A DNA stretch of 64,000 nucleotides from Pyxidicoccus parkwaysis (GTDB taxonomy: Bacteria; Myxococcota; Myxococcia; Myxococcales; Myxococcaceae): the NCBI RefSeq assembly GCF_017301735.1, contig NZ_CP071090.1, positions 4,082,001 through 4,146,000 of the forward strand. The letters run 5' to 3'. A program made the position numbers and the translations under genes. Positions 52,800 to 61,277 of this stretch are shown here, in pieces. A model generated the notes under the pieces. The model did no database searches and had not been told where the DNA came from. It saw nothing but the letters and a program-made list of their open reading frames with translations. Within the stretch, counting starts at the first letter, position 1. The number at the start of each line of letters is the position of its first letter.

Positions 52800-53810
52800 T
52801 CACCCGGCATCGGGGCGAGGCGGCGGCATGCCCCCATCCCAGCCAGGCGGCGGGCCCATGCCACCGTCACCACCCGGAGGCGGGCCACCCGGGCCACCGC
52901 TGCCGCCCGGCACCGCGCACGTCGCCGCGTCCAGCGACGAGCGGATGACCAGCGTCTTCCAGGCCAGCATCGCGCCATCCGCCATGCGCTGCGTCTGGAA
53001 CACGTAGTCCGCCACCGAGTCCGCGGAGATGACGCTGTCGTTACTGTTCGTCGTGTCGCGAGGGCCGCGCGCGTTGTAGAGCGGCTGCGTGTTGACGATT
53101 TCGTCATCCAGCGTGTCGTCGAAGAAGAGCTGGGAGGTGACGTACTCGTTGCCGTTCACCCGGACGGTGAAGTGGATGTGGATGGTGCGGCTGCTGTACC
53201 AGCCGGGGAAGCAGGTATCGAACTCCACGCGGCCGTTCGCATCCGTCGTCTGCACGCCTCGGAACCAGCGCGCGGCCCGCGCCGTGGCATCGCCGGAGGT
53301 GCAGAAGTCGCTCGCGTCGTCGCCGGAGTAGAGGCCCTCGGGCGCGGCATGCCAGATGTCGACGGAGGCGCCCGGCACCGGCTGGCAGGCCTCGTTCACC
53401 ACCAGGAACGCGATGCGCACCGGCAGGCCGTCATGGCCCTCGCTGATGTCCTTGCGCTCGAGGGTGTTCGCATAGCAGGGCCCCAGCGTCGCCTCGCACG
53501 TGAGGTTGCACGCGGTGCCGATGCCCGAGGCGAACGGATTGGGATACGCGGCGGCCATTGTCATCGCCGCGGTGCCACCGGTGGCCCACGCCGTGGCGGA
53601 GCCCGTGCCCGAGTCCGTCTCCGTGCCCGCGTCAGTCACAGGATCCGTGCCCGCGTCGGTGCCGGTGTCACCACCCGTGTCGTCCCCCTCGCCGCAGGCG
53701 ATGACGAGACGTGCGAGTGGAAGGGCCGCGAGCGCCATGCCCATACCGCGCAGCACCTTCCGGCGCGTCACGACCTCCGCGATGGGGCTCTTCTTGGCAT
53801 CGTTGTTCAT
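52800..53810 (-). CDS. Tat-exported intradiol ring-cleavage dioxygenase
   Basis: A 336-residue dioxygenase. The N-terminus has a twin-arginine signal TRRKVLRGMG and hydrophobic stretch ending IACGEG, which may be a lipobox. An Asp/Thr/Gly linker follows (about 42-75). The catalytic domain has the family ligands: Tyr in EGLYSG, Tyr in FPGWYSSR and two His in IHIHF. It should cleave catechol-type rings using Fe(III). The last 40 residues are Gly/Pro-rich (GGPGGPPPGGDGG). Tat export suits a metalloenzyme folded in the cytoplasm. The aromatic substrate is unknown; an extracellular ring-cleaver is less usual than the cytoplasmic kind. Confidence 0.88.
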   Translation of the reverse strand: MNNDAKKSPIAEVVTRRKVLRGMGMALAALPLARLVIACGEGDDTGGDTGTDAGTDPVTDAGTETDSGTGSATAWATGGTAAMTMAAAYPNPFASGIGTACNLTCEATLGPCYANTLERKDISEGHDGLPVRIAFLVVNEACQPVPGASVDIWHAAPEGLYSGDDASDFCTSGDATARAARWFRGVQTTDANGRVEFDTCFPGWYSSRTIHIHFTVRVNGNEYVTSQLFFDDTLDDEIVNTQPLYNARGPRDTTNSNDSVISADSVADYVFQTQRMADGAMLAWKTLVIRSSLDAATCAVPGGSGGPGGPPPGGDGGMGPPPGWDGGMPPPRPDAG

Positions 53811-53964
53811 CCAGGTCCTCCGGAGTGCCGGTTCAGTTCCACCCAGGCCTTCGGGCGTGACGCTGCTTGTCGCGGAAAGACCTTAAGGAAACCTTGAGGG
53901 CTTCCCGGCCCCAGGAGGACGACGGTCGGCTATCGTCTCCGGGCCATCAGCCGTGGACGGCGCC

Positions 53965-54852
53965 ATGCGAATGAGAAGGCTCATGTGGGGACTCGGGGTG
54001 GTGTTGCTCGCGGCGGTGGGAGTGCTGGGGCTCAAGGCCTTCCGGACGTACCGCTACCAGGCGGCCGTGCTGCACCCCGCTCCCTCGTCCGCCGTGGTGC
54101 CCGAGGAACTGAAGGACCCGAGGCTGCGCGACGTGACGCTGACGACTCCGCGGGGGCTGGAGATTCGCGGATGGTACATACCGCCCACGCGCGGCTCGGC
54201 CATCGTCTTCCTGCACGGCTCACCGTCCACGCGACTCGACCTCGCGCGCGAGGCGGCGGCGCTGTCACGGCACGGGCATGGCGTGCTGCTCATCGACATG
54301 CCGGGCCACGGTGAGAGCCAGGGGCCGCCCACCTGGGGCGCCGAGCACCGTGCCGCGCTGGAGAGCGCGCTCGACTTCCTCTCACACCAGCCCGACGTGG
54401 ATGCCTCGCGCATCGGCGTCTTCGGCTTCTCCATGGGCTGTGCGGTGGCGGTGCGCGTGGCCGCTGGCGACCAGCGCATCGCGGCCCTTGCGCTGGCTGG
54501 TGCCTATACGCGACTGGAGGACCAGCTCCGCTACGAGTTCCGCTCGTGGGGTCCTGTGACGTACCTGCCGGCCATCGCCGCCAATCGGGACGCGGGGCTA
54601 CCGGTGGACGAGCTTCGCAACGAGGACTACGTGCCCCACCTATCGCCGAGGCCGGTGCTCTACATCGCGGGGACGGCGGACCAGGCTGTGCCGCCGTCCA
54701 TGGCGGAGCGGCTCTACGCGCTCTCCGGCGAGCCGCGGGAGCTGTACCTCGTCCAGGGCGCGGGGCACGGGCACTACGCGGACGCGGGCGGAGACGCGTA
54801 CCTCGCCAAGGTGTGCGCCTTCTTCGACAAGGCGCTGGCACCCCACGCATGA
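53965..54852 (+). CDS. membrane-anchored alpha/beta hydrolase
   Basis: A 295-residue hydrolase. An N-terminal transmembrane helix (LMWGLGVVLLAAVGVLGL) anchors an alpha/beta-hydrolase domain with the HGSPSTRLD oxyanion region, DMPGHGESQG, the nucleophile elbow GFSMG and a C-terminal HGHYADAGGD with the catalytic His. It resembles the BEM46/FrsA-like group. GTG 53953 and later ATGs are also possible starts; ATG 53965 is used because it begins the Arg-flanked helix. It ends three bases before the convergent hydrolase gene. Substrate unknown. Confidence 0.82.
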   Translation: MRMRRLMWGLGVVLLAAVGVLGLKAFRTYRYQAAVLHPAPSSAVVPEELKDPRLRDVTLTTPRGLEIRGWYIPPTRGSAIVFLHGSPSTRLDLAREAAALSRHGHGVLLIDMPGHGESQGPPTWGAEHRAALESALDFLSHQPDVDASRIGVFGFSMGCAVAVRVAAGDQRIAALALAGAYTRLEDQLRYEFRSWGPVTYLPAIAANRDAGLPVDELRNEDYVPHLSPRPVLYIAGTADQAVPPSMAERLYALSGEPRELYLVQGAGHGHYADAGGDAYLAKVCAFFDKALAPHA

Positions 54853-54855
54853 GAC

Positions 54856-56730
54856 TCAGCCGAAGTTCGTGGTGATGAACTCGAGGATGAGGCTGGCCAG
54901 GTAGACCTGGGACCAGAGCGGCGTGAAGGTGTGGTCGGGGCCTTCCACCACCTCCATGCGGAAGTTGGGCTTGTGCGCGAGCCTCCGCCCGCGAGGCCCG
55001 AGGTAGCGCTCGATGACGTCCAGTCCACCGTCGTTGGCGCTGTACACGAGCAGGGACTTCACACCCCGGTCCACGAGGTCGGAGAAGGAGCGACGGACGG
55101 CCAGGTGCTCGCGCTGCTCGGAGCCCTGGAGCGGACCGGGCAGCGGCAACGTCTGGGCGCGCTTCACGGCGCGGGAGAGGAGCTCGCGCGCGATGCGGCG
55201 CACCTGGATTTCCCCTCGCAGTAGGCGGCGCCACGTTTCCTTGCGGAGGACGGCGCCGCGGTAGAAGCGCGTGGACTTGAAGGACGTCTCGTAGGCGGGC
55301 CGCTGCTCGCGCTGCTTGATGACGAGCGAGTCGCCCGTCCGCCAGACGAACGTCTGCGGGTTGATGAGGACCTGACCCGCGACGCGCTCGTCCTGGACGC
55401 TCGCGTGGAATGTGAGGAACGCGCCGGAGCACAGTGAGGCGACCACGTAGCGCCGCATCCCGTAGGCGTTGCCCAGCCAATCCATGGCCTCCTGGATGTC
55501 GCGGACGGAGGCCTTCGAGTACAGCGGGTGCTCACGCCCACCCGGAGCGGGCGGGCTGTCGCCGACGCCAGCGATGTCGAGCCGCATCGCTACATAGCCC
55601 CGGCCCGCCAGCTCGCGAGACAGCGTCACGTGCATCCGGTTGGGACCGGTGCGGTGGTTGGCGCCCACCGAGACGAACAGCACGCCCACCCGGTTCGGGG
55701 AAGGCGGTTCCGAGGAAGGCTCGGCGACGATGCCGAAGAGTCGCCCGTCCTTCCCGAAGCGCACCGCCCGCTCTCGCACCACGGCCCCACCGGGAGCAAC
55801 GCAGGCCAGGACGCTTTCAGATGCACCCGCGGCGGCGGAAGTCGCCTTCGACGCGGGAGCGGAATCCTCGGCGGCATCCGCGTTGCGCAGCCACTCCACC
55901 ATCGTGCCGAGCGCCGCCTCCGGCAGTTCCGTGAACTCCGCATCCCGCATCGCGGCGGAGTAGCCCGGAACCGATGGCACGGAGACCTCCACGCCACAGG
56001 CCGTCAGGTGCTTCGAAATCTGGGCCTCCGCGCCGGGCAGGTCATCCCGCCCGATGAGCAACGCCCGTCGCACCGCGCGCGTCGGAGCATCCAGTGGTCG
56101 AAGACCCGACAGATTCTCCGCCGTGTCAGGACGCAGCAGGTACCCCGCAATCTCCTCGCCCGGCGTGGGGGTCTCGCGCGGAGGACCGACGGAGTCCTTC
56201 TCCTTGAGCTGCCGGAACGCGCGCAGCTCGCGCACGTAGGTACGGCCCGTGGCCGGAGCGGCCCACAGCATCAGGGCCCGCACGTCCTCGCGCTCCGACG
56301 CCGTGGTGAGCGCGAACAGTCCGCCCAGCCTCAAGCCGAAGAGACAGACATTCGAAAATCCCGAGCGCCGCTTCAGCTCGTCGATGGCGGTGCCGATGCT
56401 CGCGCGCCAGGTCGCAACACGGTCCGGCTCGTCGTCGTAGCCACTCGAATCACCGGTGCCGTCGTAGTCGAAGCGAAGGACCGGGAAGCCGGCATCGGCG
56501 AGCCGGGCCGCGAGGTGGCGGTACGTGCGGTGCGCCGGCATTGCCTCGTAGCCGAGCGGGTTGCACAACACGACGCCCAGGTGGCGTGGCGTCATCTCGC
56601 GAGGAGCGTGGTACCAGCCGAAGAGGCGGCGCACCTCGGGACCAAAGGCGATGGCCTGGGGCAGGCTGCTCTCCGTGACACCGGGCTCCGGAACCACGAC
56701 GGAAGCCTGTCGCGCGACGTTGACGCTCAT
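54856..56730 (-). CDS. double alpha/beta-hydrolase protein
   Basis: A 624-residue protein made of two alpha/beta-hydrolase domains (about residues 25-285 and 320-620), similar to the exosortase-associated hydrolase types 1 and 2. Both carry the DYDGTGDSSG / DIAGVGDSPP strand-turn. The nucleophile elbows are not standard: the first reads FGLRLGG with no Ser, the second ASLCSGA with Cys in place. The C-terminal DHTF and earlier Asp could complete a triad in the second. It is the last gene of the seven-gene operon, 14 bases after the GH2 gene. A Cys nucleophile would fit thioester chemistry on the carrier protein; this is inference. Confidence 0.85.
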   Translation of the reverse strand: MSVNVARQASVVVPEPGVTESSLPQAIAFGPEVRRLFGWYHAPREMTPRHLGVVLCNPLGYEAMPAHRTYRHLAARLADAGFPVLRFDYDGTGDSSGYDDEPDRVATWRASIGTAIDELKRRSGFSNVCLFGLRLGGLFALTTASEREDVRALMLWAAPATGRTYVRELRAFRQLKEKDSVGPPRETPTPGEEIAGYLLRPDTAENLSGLRPLDAPTRAVRRALLIGRDDLPGAEAQISKHLTACGVEVSVPSVPGYSAAMRDAEFTELPEAALGTMVEWLRNADAAEDSAPASKATSAAAGASESVLACVAPGGAVVRERAVRFGKDGRLFGIVAEPSSEPPSPNRVGVLFVSVGANHRTGPNRMHVTLSRELAGRGYVAMRLDIAGVGDSPPAPGGREHPLYSKASVRDIQEAMDWLGNAYGMRRYVVASLCSGAFLTFHASVQDERVAGQVLINPQTFVWRTGDSLVIKQREQRPAYETSFKSTRFYRGAVLRKETWRRLLRGEIQVRRIARELLSRAVKRAQTLPLPGPLQGSEQREHLAVRRSFSDLVDRGVKSLLVYSANDGGLDVIERYLGPRGRRLAHKPNFRMEVVEGPDHTFTPLWSQVYLASLILEFITTNFG

Positions 56731-56744
56731 GAATGAAGACCCTC

Positions 56745-59291
56745 TCAGGGGCTGGCCGCCTCGGCGGGGGCCAGCTCGATGCGCACCGGTGTGGCGGCGT
56801 TCAGCGCGTGGACGAAACCACGGAACGCGCGAGCGGATGGACGTGGCCGCAGGACCACTGTTCGCTCATCGCCAGGTGCGAGGTGGAAGTAGTTGTCGTC
56901 CGGCACGTGGCCGGGAGTCTCGAAGGAAACGGCCTGAACGAACCGCTTCGAGCGAAGGCGCACGGTATGGCTGCCATCCGCGCCGGGGAAGGCCACCGCC
57001 TCCAGCCCGACGTCCCCACGCCGCGAAGCCATGGCCGCGTGCGCGAAGTGGAAAGCGCGCTGCAACAGCCGGCCGGAGGCCCGCTCGAACAGCGAGGCCA
57101 CCGCCAGTTCATGCCCCGGAGGGCCGAAGCGGTACGCATACGTCGAGTCCACGAAGTGGCCCGCCATCGCCTCGGCGGAGAGCTTCACTCCGCCGCGAGC
57201 AGGCACGACTGCCTGCGCCCGCCCCTTCGCGACAGGCACCTCACCGTCACGGTAGAAGGCCACCTCCAGCTCCACGTCCAGCGCCGAGCCCGTGTCGTTG
57301 GTGACGTTCACGTCCAGCCCGTCGAGCCCCTCGTCGGACAGCGAGAGCAGGACGTTGGAGGAAGCACACTTCAGGCCGTAGTACGCGGCTTTCGGAAGCC
57401 CCGTCGAATCCACCACGCCCCATCCGGCCCCGGGCCACAGGTCTCGGAAGAACCACACCAGGGCCCCGTGGCACGTGGAGCCGGGACGACGGAACTCAGA
57501 AAGAGTCGCGGCCATCACCTCGCTCGAAGTCACGCGCCCGAGCGCCAGATAGCGAGCCGTGTCCGAGTACCGGAGCCGAGCGGGCTCCACACCGAACAGC
57601 AGGCCCACGTAGTGGTCGCGCACGTCCTCGAAGTCCCAGCCCGCGCCGGGGTCTCTCGGGACGCGAGCCTTCCACTTCGGATGGTGAGCGGGCGCCTCGC
57701 CATCGGCCAGCATGCGCTCGATGGTGGCGTCCTCGGGAACGTTCGCGAAGGCCAGGCACTCGGAGGCGAAGCGAACGCCCGCGCGGCGCGCATCCTCCAT
57801 CGGCCGCAGGTACGCGCCCACGCCGTAGTAGTGCGTGACGCCGGTGCGCGTGTGGAACGGCATCGCGCCGCCGCTCGGAGACGAGCGCCAATACGGCACG
57901 TCCGGACGCAGCGAGGCACCGGCCTCGGGCAGCACCTTCTCGAACAACGGGCCGGTCCACATCGAGGGCGCCATACCCATCATCGCGGCCTGCTGCTCCG
58001 CCTCGCTGTTGCCACACAGCACCGTCAGCGAGGGACACGCCTGCACGCGCGACAGGAACTGCTCCGCCTCGCGCCGCACGTTGGCGGTGAAGGCCGCGTC
58101 CTCGGCGGGGTAGTCCATGTTGGCGAACATGAAGTCCTGCCACACGAGGATGCCCCGGGCGTCGCACGCCTCGTAGAAGCGGTCGTCCTCGTAGACCATC
58201 GTCCCGCCCACGCGGACCATGTTCATGCCCGCCGAGCGCATCAACTCCAGCGCCTCCGCGTAGTCCCGCTCCGTGCCACCGAGCGACACCACATCCAGCG
58301 GGGTCCAGCACGCGCCCCGGCAGAACACCGGCACGCCGTTGATGGACAGCGCGAAGCCTCCCTCCGCCGTAGAGAGCTCCACCGTGCGGAAGCCCACCTG
58401 CCCCGCATCGAGCGAGACGGCAGCACCGCCCTCCAGCGCCACGTCCAGGCGCACGGGATACAGCCGGGGCTCGCCATGCGTGTGCGGCCACCACCGCTCC
58501 ACGGACTCCAGTCGCGCCTCACCGTGCAGACGCCACACGCCCTCGCCCACGGCCTCACACGTCAGGGACGCACTGCCCTCCCCCACGCGCACCGTCGCGG
58601 AGCGCACCGGGCTCCAGGCCCGCACGCGCATGTCCACGGAGACAGCGCCGCCCGCACCCACCACGGAAGAACGCAGGTCCGCGCTCTCCACGGACATCCC
58701 TGCATGATGCTCCACGCTCACGGGCCGCCACGGCCCCACGGGAGGCACCTGCGGACACCACCCGGGGATGTGCCCGAGCAGCGTGGTGCGGAACCAGCGC
58801 AGGTGCGGAGCATCCACCAGCCGCGTCTTCCAGCGAGGCCGCGCCCGCCGCTCCTGCAACGCCGTTGCAAGCGAGCGGAACCGCAGCGCCAGCCTCCGAG
58901 TCCCACCGGCCCACCGCGTGACGTCCACGGAGTGCGCCAGGAACATGTTGTCCGAGCGCAGCACCGGCTCGTCGTCCAGCCACACCTCCGCGAGCGTGGC
59001 CAGCCCATCGAAGCGGAGAAACACCGCGCCGCCCTCGGCGGCGGGCAATGCCACCTCGGTGCGGTACCACCAGTCCCGCGTGTCCAGGGGCGGAGGCCGG
59101 TCGATGTCGAACGGCCCGGCCGCGCGAAGCAGCGAGGCCGCCGTACCGGGAACGGGCGCGGACAACCACGCCAACGCCCGCTCCGAGAGCCGGGAGGGAT
59201 GGTCCACCGCACCGGGCTCCACGGCGACGGCCTGCCAGCCCGTCTCCAGCGGCGTCACCCGGTGCGAGCTGACGTTGCGAATGCGCGCCAT
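56745..59291 (-). CDS. glycoside hydrolase family 2, beta-mannosidase-like
   Basis: An 848-residue GH2 enzyme. A jelly-roll sugar-binding domain (about 1-190; WWYRTEVALP, EVWLDDEPVLRSDNMF) and Ig domain precede the TIM barrel. The acid/base Glu is in CGNSEAEQQ and the nucleophile Glu in RFASECLAF, both present. Beta-mannosidases have this layout. There is no signal peptide, so it is cytoplasmic. The start is ATG 59291; upstream codons have no homology. It lies 19 bases after DUF1839 in the carrier-protein operon, an unexpected place for a glycosidase. Confidence 0.9.
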   Translation of the reverse strand: MARIRNVSSHRVTPLETGWQAVAVEPGAVDHPSRLSERALAWLSAPVPGTAASLLRAAGPFDIDRPPPLDTRDWWYRTEVALPAAEGGAVFLRFDGLATLAEVWLDDEPVLRSDNMFLAHSVDVTRWAGGTRRLALRFRSLATALQERRARPRWKTRLVDAPHLRWFRTTLLGHIPGWCPQVPPVGPWRPVSVEHHAGMSVESADLRSSVVGAGGAVSVDMRVRAWSPVRSATVRVGEGSASLTCEAVGEGVWRLHGEARLESVERWWPHTHGEPRLYPVRLDVALEGGAAVSLDAGQVGFRTVELSTAEGGFALSINGVPVFCRGACWTPLDVVSLGGTERDYAEALELMRSAGMNMVRVGGTMVYEDDRFYEACDARGILVWQDFMFANMDYPAEDAAFTANVRREAEQFLSRVQACPSLTVLCGNSEAEQQAAMMGMAPSMWTGPLFEKVLPEAGASLRPDVPYWRSSPSGGAMPFHTRTGVTHYYGVGAYLRPMEDARRAGVRFASECLAFANVPEDATIERMLADGEAPAHHPKWKARVPRDPGAGWDFEDVRDHYVGLLFGVEPARLRYSDTARYLALGRVTSSEVMAATLSEFRRPGSTCHGALVWFFRDLWPGAGWGVVDSTGLPKAAYYGLKCASSNVLLSLSDEGLDGLDVNVTNDTGSALDVELEVAFYRDGEVPVAKGRAQAVVPARGGVKLSAEAMAGHFVDSTYAYRFGPPGHELAVASLFERASGRLLQRAFHFAHAAMASRRGDVGLEAVAFPGADGSHTVRLRSKRFVQAVSFETPGHVPDDNYFHLAPGDERTVVLRPRPSARAFRGFVHALNAATPVRIELAPAEAASP

Positions 59292-59310
59292 GTCCCCTCC
59301 CCGCTGTCTC

Positions 59311-60291
59311 TCAGCCCGCGACCCGCGTGAGCAGGTCGATGCCACGCTGCCAGCCCGACTCCATGGTCCCCAGCAGCTCGCTGAAGTCCGCCGGCTTCTT
59401 CGCCGCCACCGAGCGCGCGCCCTTGAGGATGAGCGTCTTCGCCGCCGAGGAGATGGACTCGAAGTCCGCCGCCGCGCGAGTCAAATCCCCCTCGGAGCCA
59501 CCAGCGAGCCAGCGCAGGTACGCCGCCGTCAGCTCGAAGTTCGAGCCGAGCTGTCGCAGCGTGGCGAACGCGTAGATGTGATACGCGTCGATGCCCTTCG
59601 CGCGCAGCCCCTCCAGGTCCGAGGCGAACCGCTTCGCGAACCGCGTGCACGGGCTGATGGCCGGACGGCGGCGCAGGTAGCGGGCCAACAGCGCGCGCGA
59701 GCGCTCGCGCAGCACGTCCTCGGAGGGCCGCTCCAGCCGCTCCAGCCCCACCCACTCCGCGAACAGCGGCAGCACGTGCGGCTCCCACGTCCCGGCTGTG
59801 CGGAAGACGCCGTCGAAGTCCTCGCCCTCCAGCGTGTAGTAGCCGGTGTTGTGGAAGTAGCCCAGCTTGCGGCCCTCCACGTCGAGCGTCTCCAGCGCAA
59901 TCGTCGTCTTCGTGTGCTGCCGGCGGTAGTCCGTACCCGCCGTGTCCGGCAGGAAGAACGCGTCGGACTCGGTGAGGATGAGCCGCCCCTCGGACAGGTG
60001 CGCCACGGCGTGCTCGGCCAGGGGGCGGTAGACGTTCAGCTCCTGCACCTCCAGGCCGTAGAGCGTGTTCAGGTCGTCGTGCGACGGCTTGTAGAACGTC
60101 CACTGGTCGCCCACGAAGTCGAGCGCGACGGTGAAGGCCAGCAGCGGCAGCGGGTTGAGCCGCTGCGCGTGCAGCACTTCAATCCACACGTCGGCGTAGC
60201 AGTTCTTCTCCACCCACAGCGCGCTCTCGGCGTGCAGGGTGTGCTTGACGTAGGAGCCTGGGGCGATGCCCAGAACGGAGATGACGCTCAT
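59311..60291 (-). CDS. DUF1839 family protein
   Basis: A 326-residue soluble protein of the DUF1839 type, recognised from its N-terminal block (VLGIAPGSYVKHTLHAESA, then VEKNCYADVWIEVL) and its location. It contains FVGDQWTFYKPSHDDLN, GYYTLEGEDF and LPLFAEWVGLE. No enzyme motif is obvious. DUF1839 genes are commonly found beside the aminoacyl-carrier-protein ligase. Its ATG overlaps the ligase stop codon by four bases, so they are made together and may form a complex. Confidence 0.88.
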   Translation of the reverse strand: MSVISVLGIAPGSYVKHTLHAESALWVEKNCYADVWIEVLHAQRLNPLPLLAFTVALDFVGDQWTFYKPSHDDLNTLYGLEVQELNVYRPLAEHAVAHLSEGRLILTESDAFFLPDTAGTDYRRQHTKTTIALETLDVEGRKLGYFHNTGYYTLEGEDFDGVFRTAGTWEPHVLPLFAEWVGLERLERPSEDVLRERSRALLARYLRRRPAISPCTRFAKRFASDLEGLRAKGIDAYHIYAFATLRQLGSNFELTAAYLRWLAGGSEGDLTRAAADFESISSAAKTLILKGARSVAAKKPADFSELLGTMESGWQRGIDLLTRVAG

Positions 60292-61196
60292 GGCCAGAGC
60301 ACCTTGCGGACCTCGGCCGGCCACTCGGCGGGCACGTAGCCGTGGTGGCGGAACAGGGCCATGGTGACGCGCTCCAGGCCGAAGCCCAGGCACGCGGTGT
60401 GGGCCACCTGCCCGTCCGCCGTCTTGATGTCGAAGAGCAGGCCGAAGTGGTCCTGGTGGTAGTTGAACGAGCACACGGCGGTCTGCTTCGCCGTGGACAG
60501 CACCGGCACCAGCACCTCGAACTTCAGCTTCTGCATGCGCTGGTTCGCGGCCAGCATGCGGCCGCCACGGCCGAAGAACGGATCCGACGCCGTCTCCGGC
60601 TCGGCGGGCAGGCCCAGCCGCCGCAGCAGCGAGAGGCCGCGCTCCAGCCACATGTCACGCCAGTCCGCCACCTGCTCCGGCCTGCCGGCGCGCACCATCT
60701 CCCGGATGCGGAAGGACTGCATGCGCGTGGGCTCGGGCGACGGCTCGTGACGGAACACCCAGTTCTGCACGTCCACCAGCCGCCCGTTCTCCGGCAGCGT
60801 GCCGGTGAGCTGCGGGTAGATGGGGTAGCAGGCCGCGGGCGCGAGCACCACGTCCGTCATCTGCTGGTACTGCCCCCAGGGCTTGCCCTCGTGGACGCAG
60901 TTCATCATCTCCCGGTGCTGGGTGTCGTTGCCCATGAAGCTGAAGATGGTGCCGGCCAGCTGCGGGAAGGACTCCAGGTAGTCGCTCTTCTCGAAGACGC
61001 GCCGGGCGATGACGGGCGGGAAGAGCATGTGCTCCGCGGTGTCGTTCTTCGCGGCCTCGGTGACGAGGTCGCCGAAGCGGCGCAGCACGTCCTCGAACAC
61101 CGGCCCGCGGCCGAACGCGCCGGGCACGCCGACGGGGATGATGAGCTTGTGCGCGACGAGCGCGTCGTGGAAGTCCTGAGCGGAAATGTCAGTCAC
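60288..61196 (-). CDS. amino acid--[acyl-carrier-protein] ligase (SerRS-like)
   Basis: A 302-residue relative of seryl-tRNA synthetases that lacks the tRNA-binding arm. Known members activate a small amino acid with ATP and load it on the phosphopantetheine of a carrier protein. Class II motif 2 is FRHEPSPEPTRMQSFRIRE and motif 3 GFGLERV. Cys123, Glu166 and Cys269 are spaced as the zinc-ligand set of the characterised Bradyrhizobium enzyme (Cys/Glu/Cys). VFEKSDYLESFPQLAGTIFS is also typical. A carrier-protein gene is two genes upstream. The accepted amino acid (often glycine or alanine) cannot be read here. Confidence 0.93.
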   Translation of the reverse strand: MTDISAQDFHDALVAHKLIIPVGVPGAFGRGPVFEDVLRRFGDLVTEAAKNDTAEHMLFPPVIARRVFEKSDYLESFPQLAGTIFSFMGNDTQHREMMNCVHEGKPWGQYQQMTDVVLAPAACYPIYPQLTGTLPENGRLVDVQNWVFRHEPSPEPTRMQSFRIREMVRAGRPEQVADWRDMWLERGLSLLRRLGLPAEPETASDPFFGRGGRMLAANQRMQKLKFEVLVPVLSTAKQTAVCSFNYHQDHFGLLFDIKTADGQVAHTACLGFGLERVTMALFRHHGYVPAEWPAEVRKVLWP

Positions 61197-61277
61197 GGCA
61201 AGGGGCTCCGAAAAGAATGCGAAGAGGTGCCATGCGCCCCGGTGACACGGCGGAGCGCGGGATGGAACACGCGGCTG

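Noticed and set aside
56733-59330. An 865-codon open frame on the plus strand opposite the GH2 gene
   Set aside because: It is the mirror of a GC-rich coding frame. Its protein is rich in His/Arg/Gln with no domain, while the minus strand has clear GH2 motifs.
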